64,000 nucleotides of DNA from Tubulanus polymorphus (Eukaryota > Nemertea > Palaeonemertea > Tubulaniformes > Tubulanidae): positions 308,001 through 372,000 of the forward strand of contig NC_134029.1 of the NCBI RefSeq assembly GCF_964204645.1. Direction: 5' to 3'. Below the pieces are notes generated by a model, which saw only the letters and a list, made by a program, of their open reading frames with translations, made no database searches and was not told the origin of the DNA. Made by a program: the position numbers and the translations under genes. Below are positions 48,301 to 57,769 of this stretch, in pieces (within the stretch, counting starts at the first letter, position 1; each line of letters opens with the position of its first letter).

Positions 48301-50103
48301 TGGCCGTGCTTATTTCACCCCCCGGAGCAGACACCCGCCCGCTGGCCGTTGTTATTTCACCCCCCCGGAACAGACACCCACCCGCTGGCCATGCTTATTT
48401 CACCCCTCATGGATCTGATTCACTTGTTGTAGAATTGTGATAAAACTATTGAATTTACAGATCGATGAAGATTTAGCTAAAATAAACTTTGATGATCCAA
48501 AGTTTATATCACGTCGTCGAGATGGAGCTGTAACGCAGGGGGTAAGGGGTCGGTCACCTGCTATTACTGCTGTCAAAACACTGCTTACACTAACACTACA
48601 TCGTCAGTACTACTCACTCTGTTACTATGGAGTCTGTTACTATGGAGATCATTTCTGTTAATCTTTTAGGCTAGAAAAATATCTAATTTTGAAAACAAAA
48701 TAATCTTCATTTGGTTGTCACGGTGATGTGAGTGAATTGCTTGTCGCTACCTAGTTCTGCCTCTCATTGCCATGGTTACTAGCTGTTCTGGAGCTTACGA
48801 TGCGTGCGCAGTAACTTTTAGATGATAACACTTTAGGGGATGGGGAACTAACAATGTGTGTGTTGTCATGGTGACGCCGGATTACCGATTGATTGATTGC
48901 CTGTCTGTCGCCTGTCACTCAATGTCTGTCCTCAGATTCTGTATTCATGAATAACATCTGTTACTTACTTCAGAGTTTTATTTCAGCTTAAATTCTGTAA
49001 TTTTACTGTTTTCATACTAATTGAGATGCGTTCACAGTTCACCTCGTGTTTATTAACCCTTTACCCTTTTAAGTCCCCCACCCCCCAAATTCAAAGAGCA
49101 ACTGTTTTATTTACTAAATACTCGGCATAAACCCCTCAATTCCATTCATCCTGTATTCGATGGATCTTGCTTGTCTATTTCTAAATCTTGTCACTTTCAA
49201 TCAACTGAACTCCAGTTCCACATTTGAGTTAAAATTGATTCTGGAGTATATAATCAACTCTAAATGGAGACCCACTGTGGACCTGGCTCCTCATATCAAT
49301 CTTACGCCTTTTGATAATCTCATTAAACTCAACCTCGATAGTTTTATAGTGAACACTATTCAAATCAACATTTCATCAGAAAGTTTTATCGATCTGTTTT
49401 TTTAGGTCGACGAAGATCTGACGGCCAGAATCAATATGGCCGACTATAAGTTCACATTTCATGAGAGGGGTAAATTTTACGCGCCGGCTTGGCTCGCTCC
49501 TGAAGGTTGGTATGAATTGAGTAGTACAGCTCCGCCGGTGTTTCTGTTCTGATATGATGATTGTTTTGTTTATTTCTGCAGCATTACAGAGAGACCCCGT
49601 TGATTTAAACATACGAGCTGCTAATATGTGGAGTTACGCTATTCTACTGTGGGAACTAGCTACGAGAGAGGTTCCGTTCGCTGATCTCGCTCCGTTAGAA
49701 ATAGGCATGAAGGTAAAGAAACTGTGTTCTGGACCCTGCAGCTGTGGAACCGGGCCCTACGGCCGTGGAACCGGGCCCTGCGGCCGTGGAACCGGGCCCT
49801 GCAGCTGTGGAACCGGGCCCTGCAGCTGTGGAACCGGGCCCTGCAGCTGTGGAACCGGGCCTTGCAGCTGTGGAACCTGGCCCTGCAGCTGATCCTGTGT
49901 CTGTGTGAAAACGTCCGTCAGTTAATTATCTGTTGTATTTATAGGTGGCGCTAGAAGGATTACGGATTACGATCCCGCCAGGAATCTCACATCACATGTC
50001 GAAACTAGTGAAAATCTGTATGAATGAAGATGCAGGAAAACGACCTCGATTCGATATGATTATTCCTATACTGGAACGCATGAAACAATCAGCTAATAAT
50101 TAA
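45377..50103 (+). CDS. ILK: integrin-linked kinase (pseudokinase)
   Basis: Scaffold of the ILK-PINCH-parvin complex at integrin adhesions. Exons: 45377-45465, 45559-45712, 45925-46020, 46492-46588, 46712-46792, 46868-46953, 47246-47355, 47439-47560, 47982-48103, 49406-49505, 49582-49712, 49945-50103; 448 residues (human 452). An extra candidate exon, 48461-48541, lies between the ninth and tenth. The N-terminus [14 protein letters not shown] leads into ankyrin repeats ([44 protein letters not shown]). The kinase-like domain has IAAKIL at the lysine position, [17 protein letters not shown] where active kinases have DFG (vertebrate ILK has DVK), [11 protein letters not shown], and [17 protein letters not shown]. 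Loss of catalytic residues is usual for ILK. Several introns hold low-complexity arrays. Confidence 0.95.
45716..45895. repeat. 21-bp tandem repeat in ILK intron 2
   Basis: About eight units of GGTCCAGATCACAGTCCACG start directly after the exon 2 donor. Confidence 0.85.
46028..46448. repeat. pyrimidine-rich (CTCCCT)n tract in ILK intron 3
   Basis: Long polypyrimidine tract with an internal 60-bp period (CTTATCCCCTCTCCCTCTGTCTC blocks, shortened here in description). It could form triplex DNA. Open frames on both strands are artefacts. Confidence 0.9.
47562..47930. repeat. CT-rich tandem repeat in ILK intron 8
   Basis: Units of TCTCTCCTCTCTATCTCCCC and CTCATCTCTCACC repeat to about 47760, then decay into general CT-rich sequence. 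Confidence 0.85.
48288..48412. repeat. 41-bp tandem repeat before the extra ILK exon
   Basis: Three units contain CAGACACCCGCCCGCTGGCC then TTATTTCACCCC. The array ends about 50 bp before the acceptor of the extra exon at 48461. Confidence 0.8.
48461..48541 (+). other. ILK: extra 81-bp candidate ILK exon duplicating the pseudo-active-site exon
   Basis: Flanked by TTTACAG and GTAAGG. It encodes 27 residues starting [15 protein letters not shown], parallel to [16 protein letters not shown] of exon 49406-49505. Both ends are phase 0, so it can be included with exon 10 (adding 27 residues in frame) or skipped. It lacks the YAPAWLAPE segment, so it cannot simply replace exon 10. Confidence 0.6.
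49725..49892. repeat. 21-bp tandem repeat in ILK intron 11
   Basis: Eight units of GGGCCCTGCAGCTGTGGAAC and the CGGCCG variant; GC-rich unlike its surroundings. Confidence 0.85.
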
Positions 50104-50350
50104 ACAGGGATCCTAGAGTGGTAGGAGTGAGGAAGAGTGGGGAGTGGGGGAGTCAAGAAGTCATGGAGTGGAAGGGGAGTGGGAGAGAGAGGGGGAGTGG
50201 GGGAGTCAAGTATTCATGGAGTGGAAGGGGAGTGGGATAGAGAGGGGAGTGGGAGAGTGAGGGGGAGTGGGGGAGTCAAGTATTCATGGAGTGGAGGGGG
50301 CAGGAGACAGTGGGGGAGTCAATAGTCAGAGTGGGGGGGGGGGGAGGGGA
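50104..50350. repeat. G-rich tandem repeat after ILK stop
   Basis: Three to four imperfect units contain GGGGAGTCAAGTATTCATGG and GAGTGGAAGGGGAGTGGGA. Position just after the stop codon suggests it lies in the 3' UTR or immediate flank. Confidence 0.8.
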
Positions 50351-50369
50351 GAAGAAAGGTTTTTAAATA

Positions 50370-50495
50370 AAAGTGAAATCATATTTGGAAAAGTACTTCG
50401 ACGTTTGTTATGTGAACAGTGTCAGAATCAATGAACCCTCAGTACAGATTAAGACTCACTTCGATTGTGTGGTTTTTATCAGGTTTGAATCTCTT
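50370..50495 (+). pseudogene. partial copy of ILK exon 4 end and intron 4 start
   Basis: AAATCATATTTGGAAAAGTA followed by a GTTTGTTA donor-like site, then AGAATCAATGAACC and GTGTGGTTTTTATC, parallels 46561-46660 (exon 4 end, AAATCATATCTGGAAAAAAT, and its intron). Only about 27 bp of coding sequence are included, so it is a fragment. Confidence 0.6.
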
Positions 50496-50499
50496 TTAG

Positions 50500-51965
50500 T
50501 GGATGGGTGGAAGAGTGGGAGGGGGGTCAGTGAAATAAAGGGGTGGCGAGTCAGTAGGAGAATCCACGGTGGAATATGAAACGTCAGTAGAATAATGAGG
50601 TGTTTTAGAAACAGTTTAATGAGACAGAATTTTGAGATTGAGAAATAAAACATTGAATCCTGTATTGAATGAAAGTATTAAAACTATTATAAAATCTCAG
50701 TTGTTTCTGTGAGATATAAATAGAAATGTAGTAAATTTTAGTAATTAATTTATATATGAAATTATAACATCTATAACTCTAATTCTATTAAACACTTCTA
50801 TTGTTGTGTGTTGAATTTCATACGTCATTGTATTCAAATCAATACTAAAGTAGCCTAGGCAACGTCCAAATGAATTGATTTATTCTTGCTGAGACAGGAA
50901 AGCATGTAAAAAAAAACTGCTGTACTATGAAATATACTGATGCAAAACATTTAGTTCGTTTTTTAAAAGGCATTTATAGTAACAATATATAAACCTGTTT
51001 GCTACCTGTGACTTGTATCTACTTGAAATCGTTTTTTTTGTCCTTTGTTCATGTTTTTTTTTACCTTATTGCTGATAAAATTATTATAATGAAATATTTC
51101 ACTTTGGTGCTAGATTTTATAGAATATAAGACTGAAGTTGAGCCTCGGGAATCATGTCACACTAATTCTGGATCATGCAGACAACTAGAGGGTTTAAACC
51201 AGAAGGCTTAGATTTAAGACCTGTGCTAAGCCCATTCTGGAACTCAATCTATATACTTTTTAAGGTCAAGTCTTAATAAACAATGTTAGACATGAGGCTA
51301 GTTGTACAAACGACTGGGTCCAGTTGCAAAATCGAGACTTAAGTCCAAAAGTAGTAAATCTTAAGACTGGTCTTAAGTTGTTAGATTGGCTATATACTAA
51401 GTTGGTCTACTCTTAGACTGGTCTTAAGTCTAAGCCATGACTATGCAACTGCACCTTGGCTTGCCCTAATTTACGTCTTAAATTCTATTGTCATCATATA
51501 TAACTATATAAAAACATAGTGTATTGTATATCATTGATAACATTATGATTAGAGGTCGTAGCTTTGAATATAGATATATTATTACTAATAAACTATTGAT
51601 ACTCTGAAATTAATAAACAAATAAACTACAGTTAATTCGATGAGTCGTTATTGCTGTATTATTTATTTCTGCACGTCCAGTCTATTGCTACGTGAGGCGA
51701 AGGAGTTACAGCAGTTTTAAATCGAAGTGTCTGTATAGGAGTTTCCACCCTTTTCTTTTTATATATATATAGTACCAGCGATACTGGATGATCTAAGCTA
51801 CAGTTCACCCCAAACTTCAAACACGAGCCCCTGTGGATTTATAGAAAGGAGAATTGATTGCCGACAAAGGTAGACTGTGACCTAGGGGAACGCGCACCTG
51901 CTGAGCTACTAGCAAGTGCGCGTTCTTTGTATTATGAGTAACTATTCGCGCTGCCGTTTCAACGT
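50500..51965. other. intergenic stretch, no gene seen
   Basis: A/T-rich sequence with no supported gene. Family A MITE remnants lie at about 51180-51290 and 51319-51456. A (TA)n stretch lies near 51762. Confidence 0.5.
51319..51456. mobile_element. palindromic MITE, family A (copy 4)
   Basis: GTCCAGTTGCAAAATCGAGA at the left and CCATGACTATGCAACTGCAC at the right are imperfect inverted ends. The interior TTAAGTTGTTAGATTGGCTA matches the copy at 7802-7939. Confidence 0.65.
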
Positions 51966-52037
51966 GCCGTGATCGTCTAGAGGTTAGGACATTGCGTTGT
52001 GGCCGCAATAACCCAGGTTCGAATCCTGGTCACGGCA
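51966..52037 (+). tRNA. tRNA-His: tRNA-His (GTG)
   Basis: A full cloverleaf is visible: acceptor GCCGTGA pairs with TCACGGC, the anticodon stem TTGCG pairs with CGCAA around loop TTGTGGC (anticodon GTG at 51999-52001), and the T loop is GGTTCGAATCC. A-box and B-box sequences are intact and no intron is present. A T-run from 52041 serves as Pol III terminator. The extra 5' G of mature tRNA-His is added after transcription. Confidence 0.95.
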
Positions 52038-52040
52038 TCA

Positions 52041-52047
52041 TTTTTTA
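52041..52047 (+). terminator. Pol III T-run terminator of tRNA-His
   Basis: A run of six T begins four to five bases after the tRNA end, as expected for Pol III termination. Confidence 0.8.
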
Positions 52048-52222
52048 TCGCTCAATCAAAGTATTTTCGATTCATTTTTGAATTAATTCTTATGTTTTCG
52101 TGCATTTTATTTTTTCATTGACGTTGGTTATACTGATTTTTAGTAAAATCACAATATATTCGTTCGTTGGCGCGCACACTGCGTCGGTCGTTGTCGCTCC
52201 AACTCCGATTTCCTATTTCATC

Positions 52223-53161
52223 CTAACGCTGGTTGCAGACTTTTTCGATGAAATATGCTCGAATTTCTTTTCCGAGTAAAAGATATATGTAAAAATTAAT
52301 GGCGTAGTTACAAACGTGCAACTGTGTGAAAACATCTAAATAGAATTCCTTCAGCTCCCCGGTTAGTGGTATGAAAGCGCTGACTGACGTCGGGAGGGTG
52401 AACATTGCAAATGCGAGTGAAACTGTTACAAGCATTATTGTCGTACGTTTGGATTTTGCAGTTTTCTGATCGGACGAAACCATTTTTAAACCTCTGAATA
52501 ACTGAATTATTATAGCAGAATTTGATGTGAAAATCAAAACCAGCGGCAGGAAATAAACGTAGACGATGATTGAAATATTGAACACGAATTGGTTAAATAA
52601 TACATAATTGAAACCAAATATTGGGAGAGAGAAATATAAAATCGTCGGTAGAACGCATATAACTAACGTATTAACTGCAGAAATTGAAACGATGACGCTT
52701 CGAGCGAATTTCGGTGTACATATCAAACGAGATGTGAACGGGAAGAGAACAACTGCCGCTCGTTCTAGAGATATCGCTACTATCAACCACGAACTGGTAG
52801 CTCCCATAAATGACATTATAAATTCGTAGATTTGACAACTGATCAGTGAATTCATGATGAATATAGGACCGGTGTTTAGATGCAAGAGAACAAACTGTAA
52901 AACAGGCATCAGTGTGAAACTGATACAGACGAGAAAATCGCATAAAGATAAAACGATCAGATAGTTAGCGTAAGATAAACTGCGGAATCTGCGACTTATC
53001 ATTATCACGAAAACGGCTGAATTTCCGAAGGCGCTCAGTAGGAATATGATTGGTAGAGTACATAGTGATATTGTACGGTATCCATCGGACTTGTTCTCCA
53101 CAGACATGAGGACGATATAACTGAGATAAGGTCTGCCAAACTGCATTTCAGTTGAATTCAT
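52223..53161 (-). CDS. orphan class A GPCR, copy 1
   Basis: Seven-transmembrane receptor at the plasma membrane, about 312 residues in one exon. Start at 53161 matches the start position in the two paralogues; an in-frame ATG at 53197 exists, but a TTTCAG acceptor lies just inside it, suggesting a 5' non-coding exon. TM1 has AFGNSAVF (Asn1.50). TM2 has LSLCDFLVC (Asp2.50). Cys before TM3 and SWLIVAISLERAAV (ER in place of DRY) are seen, and TM6 has FAMFTLP without the usual Trp. TM7 is NYAINFYIYLLLG, an NPxxY variant with Asn-Phe. An N-glycosylation site (NST) lies at the N-terminus. The ligand is unknown; relation to peptide receptors is possible but not shown. It lies opposite in strand to its two paralogues. 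Confidence 0.85.
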   Translation of the reverse strand: MNSTEMQFGRPYLSYIVLMSVENKSDGYRTISLCTLPIIFLLSAFGNSAVFVIMISRRFRSLSYANYLIVLSLCDFLVCISFTLMPVLQFVLLHLNTGPIFIMNSLISCQIYEFIMSFMGATSSWLIVAISLERAAVVLFPFTSRLICTPKFARSVIVSISAVNTLVICVLPTILYFSLPIFGFNYVLFNQFVFNISIIVYVYFLPLVLIFTSNSAIIIQLFRGLKMVSSDQKTAKSKRTTIMLVTVSLAFAMFTLPTSVSAFIPLTGELKEFYLDVFTQLHVCNYAINFYIYLLLGKEIRAYFIEKVCNQR

Positions 53162-53197
53162 AATTTCTGGAAGTTCTCCTCCTGAGCTCTGAAACAT

Positions 53198-53638
53198 CGA
53201 TAGGATGTAAGCACACAGAGAACGGTATATTATAACTAATTGGATGAATACATCTTTTGCTGATATCTAATTAGTCCTTAATGAAATAAAGATCGCTGGA
53301 AATTCTACATTAATTAAGTTCCGTGGTCTGGAGAAATGTCATCGATTTAAAAACGACCTTCGCAGAGCAAAAACCGATTTAGATTTAAAATGCAAAAAAA
53401 CGATAATACTATAAAACCCGTATAGCCTGTTATTTAAATAATAATCATTTCGTTATCGAAACTTTTTTCTTAGTCTAGTCCAAATATCTACCCGCTTAAA
53501 TACATGAACTTTTAAACGAATCGTTTCAGAGTCCATGTGGAATATACAGAATAGTAGACGATTCAGTTTTATTTGAAACATTGGGGCACGTAACAATAAA
53601 ATTCTAAATGAATTTTTCAGGGGGCGAATTTTTCACCA

Positions 53639-53675
<37 letters not shown>

Positions 53676-53940
53676 AAGGGCGTTTGGTCAGAAAGGGGGA
53701 GGTGGTGTTGATTGAGTTGGGTGTATTGTTCATGTCAATCAAAATTGCATTAAAAAGCCACTGAAATTTCCAATTTTTCCAGATCCCGTCTTTTGCTTGC
53801 ATGGATAACTGCGGGTTTTCAGGCAAGTACTGGATAAATAAACGACACATGTTCAAAACAAATAAGTTAGCAAAATCTATTGATCAAAAAATGACACAAG
53901 CCAAGAAGATGGTTATCATACCTCGCCGGCCCAAAATATA
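53198..53940. other. upstream region of GPCR copy 1
   Basis: No gene is supported. A (TA)n microsatellite lies at 53640-53670. The 53617-53856 open stretch includes this microsatellite and is not credible as a gene. Confidence 0.4.
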
Positions 53941-53944
53941 GCCT

Positions 53945-54165
53945 CAACCTCAACCCTAATCGCTAGGGCCCGAGCTCACTCATAACCCTAACCCTAGCTC
54001 CAGCACGCTCGTAACCCTAACCCTAGCAGGGTTCGAACTCGCGTCCTCCTAGACGCCAGCTGTGCACGTTAACCACTAGGCCACCGAGCTGTAGTGATTG
54101 ATCGAGTTTGTTAATATGTCCGGTCAGTGTGGTGACCAGTCACGCGTGGTCGACACTATTTACCA
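53945..54165 (-). mobile_element. tRNA-like SINE (copy 2)
   Basis: Read on the minus strand: GTGACTGGTCACCACACT, then a tRNA-like head with A box TGGCCTAGTGGTTAAC and B box GAGTTCGAACCCTGC, followed by CTAGGGTTAGGGTTACGAG repeated. It matches the element at 13606-13845 in the 5' extension, head and TTAGGG-type tail. The plus-strand B-box position is about 54028-54040. Confidence 0.7.
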
Positions 54166-54745
54166 AATGGAACCCTCTCATTATGTTGTATAAAGAAATA
54201 TAGATATCGTAGATTCCACACTAACTCGGTATTTTTAAACTTGTGCGAAGTTTTACTAACAAATTCGACAAAAGTTTAATTTCCCTGGAAAAGCTTAATT
54301 AAACTTAGGAGGTCATTTATTTACAGCTGTGATGACTGCCCACCCCTAGAACTGCTCTGAAACTACAGATGAAATTGCTCTAATTCTCTCACCGCGAAAT
54401 AAATCTCGATGAGCTGGTAGGGTCTGTAGTGGTGGATAGAATGCAACTCCGGGCTCATTATCTATAGTAAGGATGGAAGCTTATGGATTTTTCTTAGGCC
54501 GGCGGCGGGACTGTTGGACATTGGAAATCTGAGATTGCAAATTATGCTCAATAGAAAACTGTGCGTCAAATTTCAGAGAATTGATTTACACTCATGTCTC
54601 TTACGGCTGTCAACCGAATATAATTATGTAGAGATCTAAAATTTAGTGAAATTGTTTTCTATTCAGAGTTATTGGATGTGCGCTCCGTCAGTTAAACTCT
54701 GACACTGAGACGGATTAGTGTTACATTCAGCAAGACCGAACGCGA
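54166..54745. other. upstream region of GPCR copy 2
   Basis: No coding or repeat feature is recognised. The presumed promoter of the receptor at 54746 is here. Confidence 0.4.
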
Positions 54746-55699
54746 ATGATGAATTTTACTCAGACACGAGTTGCGAGATCTTACAGTAATTACATAGTAC
54801 TGATGTCTGTTGAGAACAGGTCTGGAAGCTCTCGTACTGTATCATTGGTCATTCTGCCTATCTTTTTCCTGTTAGGAGCCTTCGGAAATTTGGCTACTTT
54901 CCTGATAATGATAAGTCGCAGATTCCGCAGTTTATCTTACTCTTACTATCTGGTCGTTTTGTCAGTCAGTGATTTGATGGTTTGTTTCGATTTTACACTG
55001 ATGCCTGTTTTACAGTTTGTTCTCTTGCGTCTAAACACCGGTCCGATATACTTGATGAATTCACTGATCAGTTGTCAATTGTATGAATCTCTGATGGATT
55101 GTATGGGCGCGAGCAGTGCTTGGTTAATCGTGGCGATATCTCTAGAACGTGCGGCAGTTGTTCTCTTCCCGTTCACATCTCGTTTGATATGTACACCCAG
55201 ATTTGCCCGCTGCACCATTGCGATTATTTTTGTAATGAATGCATTAATAATTGGTATTTACCCATCAGTAATTATGAAGTTCTCGTCGCACTTTCTCGGA
55301 TGTTACTATGAAATATTTCAACAATTCATATTTTTTATGTCATATGTAATACACGTTTATATTCTACCCTTGTCTTTTATTATTACATCAAATTCTTTTA
55401 TAATAATTCAGTTATTCAGAGGTTCAAAAATAGTTTCGTCCGATCAGAAAACTGCAAAATCCAAACGTACAACAATAATGCTCGTAACAGTTTCACTCGC
55501 ATTTGCAATGTTTACACTACCAAATACTATTGCTATATTTTTACCAATCCCCCCTAAACAATACGCATTTATCTTAGACATATCCACTCAATTCCTAATG
55601 TGTAATTACTCGATAAATTTTTACATATATCTTCTGCTTGGACGAGAAATTCGTGAATATTTTTTCGCAAAATTTTACTGTAGAAATTCAGGAAAATAA
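54746..55699 (+). CDS. orphan class A GPCR, copy 2
   Basis: Intact 317-residue, single-exon receptor. Compared with copy 1 it shares RSYSNYIVLMSVEN at the N-terminus, ISRRFRSLSY in the first intracellular loop, FTLMPVLQFVLLRLNTGP in TM2-extracellular loop 1, LIVAISLERAAVVLFPFTSR at the TM3 end, and SSDQKTAKSKRTTIMLVTVS before TM6. TM7 is NYSINFYIYLLLG. NFT near the start is an N-glycosylation site. The intracellular faces are more conserved than TM5 and the extracellular ends, which is expected if the copies bind different ligands but couple alike. No second exon is needed. Confidence 0.87.
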   Translation: MMNFTQTRVARSYSNYIVLMSVENRSGSSRTVSLVILPIFFLLGAFGNLATFLIMISRRFRSLSYSYYLVVLSVSDLMVCFDFTLMPVLQFVLLRLNTGPIYLMNSLISCQLYESLMDCMGASSAWLIVAISLERAAVVLFPFTSRLICTPRFARCTIAIIFVMNALIIGIYPSVIMKFSSHFLGCYYEIFQQFIFFMSYVIHVYILPLSFIITSNSFIIIQLFRGSKIVSSDQKTAKSKRTTIMLVTVSLAFAMFTLPNTIAIFLPIPPKQYAFILDISTQFLMCNYSINFYIYLLLGREIREYFFAKFYCRNSGK

Positions 55700-56180
55700 C
55701 CGTTGATTTCTAGTTTCATTGAATCACGACTTGTGAACTGAGGAACCGCCAGATAATTCTATAACTAATCGTTTTTGTATCTTTTTGTACTTGAATGTTT
55801 GAGAGCCTCCAATTCGAGGAAACCCTCGAATTTACTGAATGGCTCACTTGTAATTTATAATTCAAAAAAACTGTTAGTTTTATTAAAGGAGATAAATTAA
55901 GAAATATTATACTAACTATTACATTCTACGTCCAGTGTATATATCTAGTTTTTCAAAACAATCAAATCTGATTTAATACAAACCGAAGGGTCCATTATGA
56001 TTAGAATTTAATGACCGCAACAAAACAACCGCATTAGCTTAATAGGTCACAATGACGTCATGGATATGATGACCATGGCTTGAGTCCTAGAGTTAAAAAA
56101 TTGCTATATCAGAAAATTGCAAAAGTTTATTTTTGATGTGACCAGCATTTAATATTTTGTATGAATTACACAATTTATAA
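55700..56180. other. intergenic stretch between GPCR copies 2 and 3
   Basis: Nothing is recognised apart from A/T-rich sequence and the presumed 3' UTR of copy 2. Confidence 0.4.
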
Positions 56181-56186
56181 AGAACG

Positions 56187-56458
56187 TTTTAATTTCCTGT
56201 ATTTTTGCGGATTTCAGAAAATAAAATAAAACATACGAACTCAGTATTAATGCACAATACAGAGTACTCTGTGTTAATGCACAATACAGAGTACTCTGTA
56301 TTAATGCACAATACAGAGTACTCTGTATTAATGCACAATACAGAGTACTCTGTGTTAACGCACAATACAGAGTACTCTGTATAAATGCACATTACAGATT
56401 TAGTACCTTAGTTTTTATTTTCTGAAATCCTCAACAAGCAAAAATACAGGAAATTACA
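56187..56458. repeat. inverted repeat enclosing a palindromic 27-bp array
   Basis: Arms near 56190-56230 (TAATTTCCTGTATTTTTGC, GATTTCAGAAAATAAAA) reappear inverted at 56409-56458. Between them are about six units of ACAGAGTACTCTGTGTTAAT plus GCACAAT, each centred on the palindrome CAGAGTACTCTG. The whole can form a large hairpin. Confidence 0.8.
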
Positions 56459-56825
56459 CGAGGCTCATATAGTTGAAGTTTTGTGGAAGCTTAGATCCTA
56501 CAGCAACTATACTTTGAAAATGCAGTTATGTTTCTATCAAAGGGTGGATTCATCGTCATGTTTCGCACATCAATTTGCAAACTATATATAAAACTCTTAT
56601 AGTCAGGTGGAACGATCTGCTTAATGAATGTATGATACACAGTGTTACAAATTTTACAGAATGGATTTTCAATTTCGACTCTCATTTCTGAAAACCTTAG
56701 AAATATCTAAATCGAATTAAATTATTTCTGTACCATACAGATTAATTGGAGGCACGCGCGTCTCCAGATTAACCTCGACAGTGAGACATTCGTGACCAAA
56801 TTCGAGGATCGTTTCTCCTGGAATT

Positions 56826-57769
56826 ATGAATCGTTCTACTCGGATACAAATTGCGAGATCTTACGCCAATTACATCGTTCTATTATCAGTGGCAAACAGG
56901 TCTGGAATCTACCGTACTGTGTCACTGATCATTCTACCAGTCGCATTTCTGTTAGGAACCTTTGGAAACGCGGCTACAACCATGATAATGATAAGTCGTA
57001 GATTCCGCAGTTTATCTTACGCTTACTATCTGATCGTTTTGTCAGTCAGTGATTTTATGGTTTGTTTCGCTTTATCACTGACGCCTGTTTTACAGTTTGT
57101 TCTCTTGAATCTAAATACTGGAGCGATATATCTGATGACTTCACTGTCAGGTTGTAAACTCTATGAATCTCTAATGAATTCTATGGCTGCTAACAGTTCG
57201 TGGTTAATAGTAGCGATATCTCTAGAACGAGCGGCAGTTGTTCTCTTCCCGTTCACATCTCGTTTGATATGTACACCGAAATTCGCCCGATGTGAATGAA
57301 CTCACTGGTTGTCGGTATTTATCCAGCTATAATTATGAAGTTTTCTGACGTTGTTTTCGGATGTTACTATGCCCTCTTTCACCAACTCATATTTTTCATG
57401 TCGTATATATATATATGTATATACATATATATCATACCACTATCGTTAATAATTTCATCAAATATTGTTATAATAATTCAATTATTCAGAAGTTCAAAAA
57501 TAGTTTCGTCCGATCAGAAAACTACAAAAGCAAAACGTACAACAATAATGCTTGTAACAGTTTCACTCGTATTTGCGATGTTTACACTACCAAACGTTAT
57601 TACAGCACTGATCCCTCTACCCGCCGACAAAAATGAATTTATATTAGCTATATCCGCCATCTTTCTAATGTTTAATTACACAATAAATTTTTACATATAT
57701 CTTCTGCTCGGACGAGAAATTCGTGAATATTTTTTTGCGAAGTTTTATTGTAGAAATTCACTGAAATAA
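56826..57769 (+). pseudogene. orphan class A GPCR, copy 3, frameshifted
   Basis: The first part (56826-57299) matches copies 1 and 2 through TM3 and into TM4, then meets a stop at 57297-57299. The second part (57296-57769) picks up at MNSLVVGIYP and runs to the end of TM7 (NYTINFYIYLLLG). Comparison with copy 2 at 55205-55240 shows that about 19 bp are missing at the join, shifting frame in TM4. TM5 also contains a (TA)n microsatellite that stays in frame (57400-57430). Apart from this one break the sequence is open, so inactivation looks recent, or it could be a polymorphism or assembly error. Confidence 0.8.
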
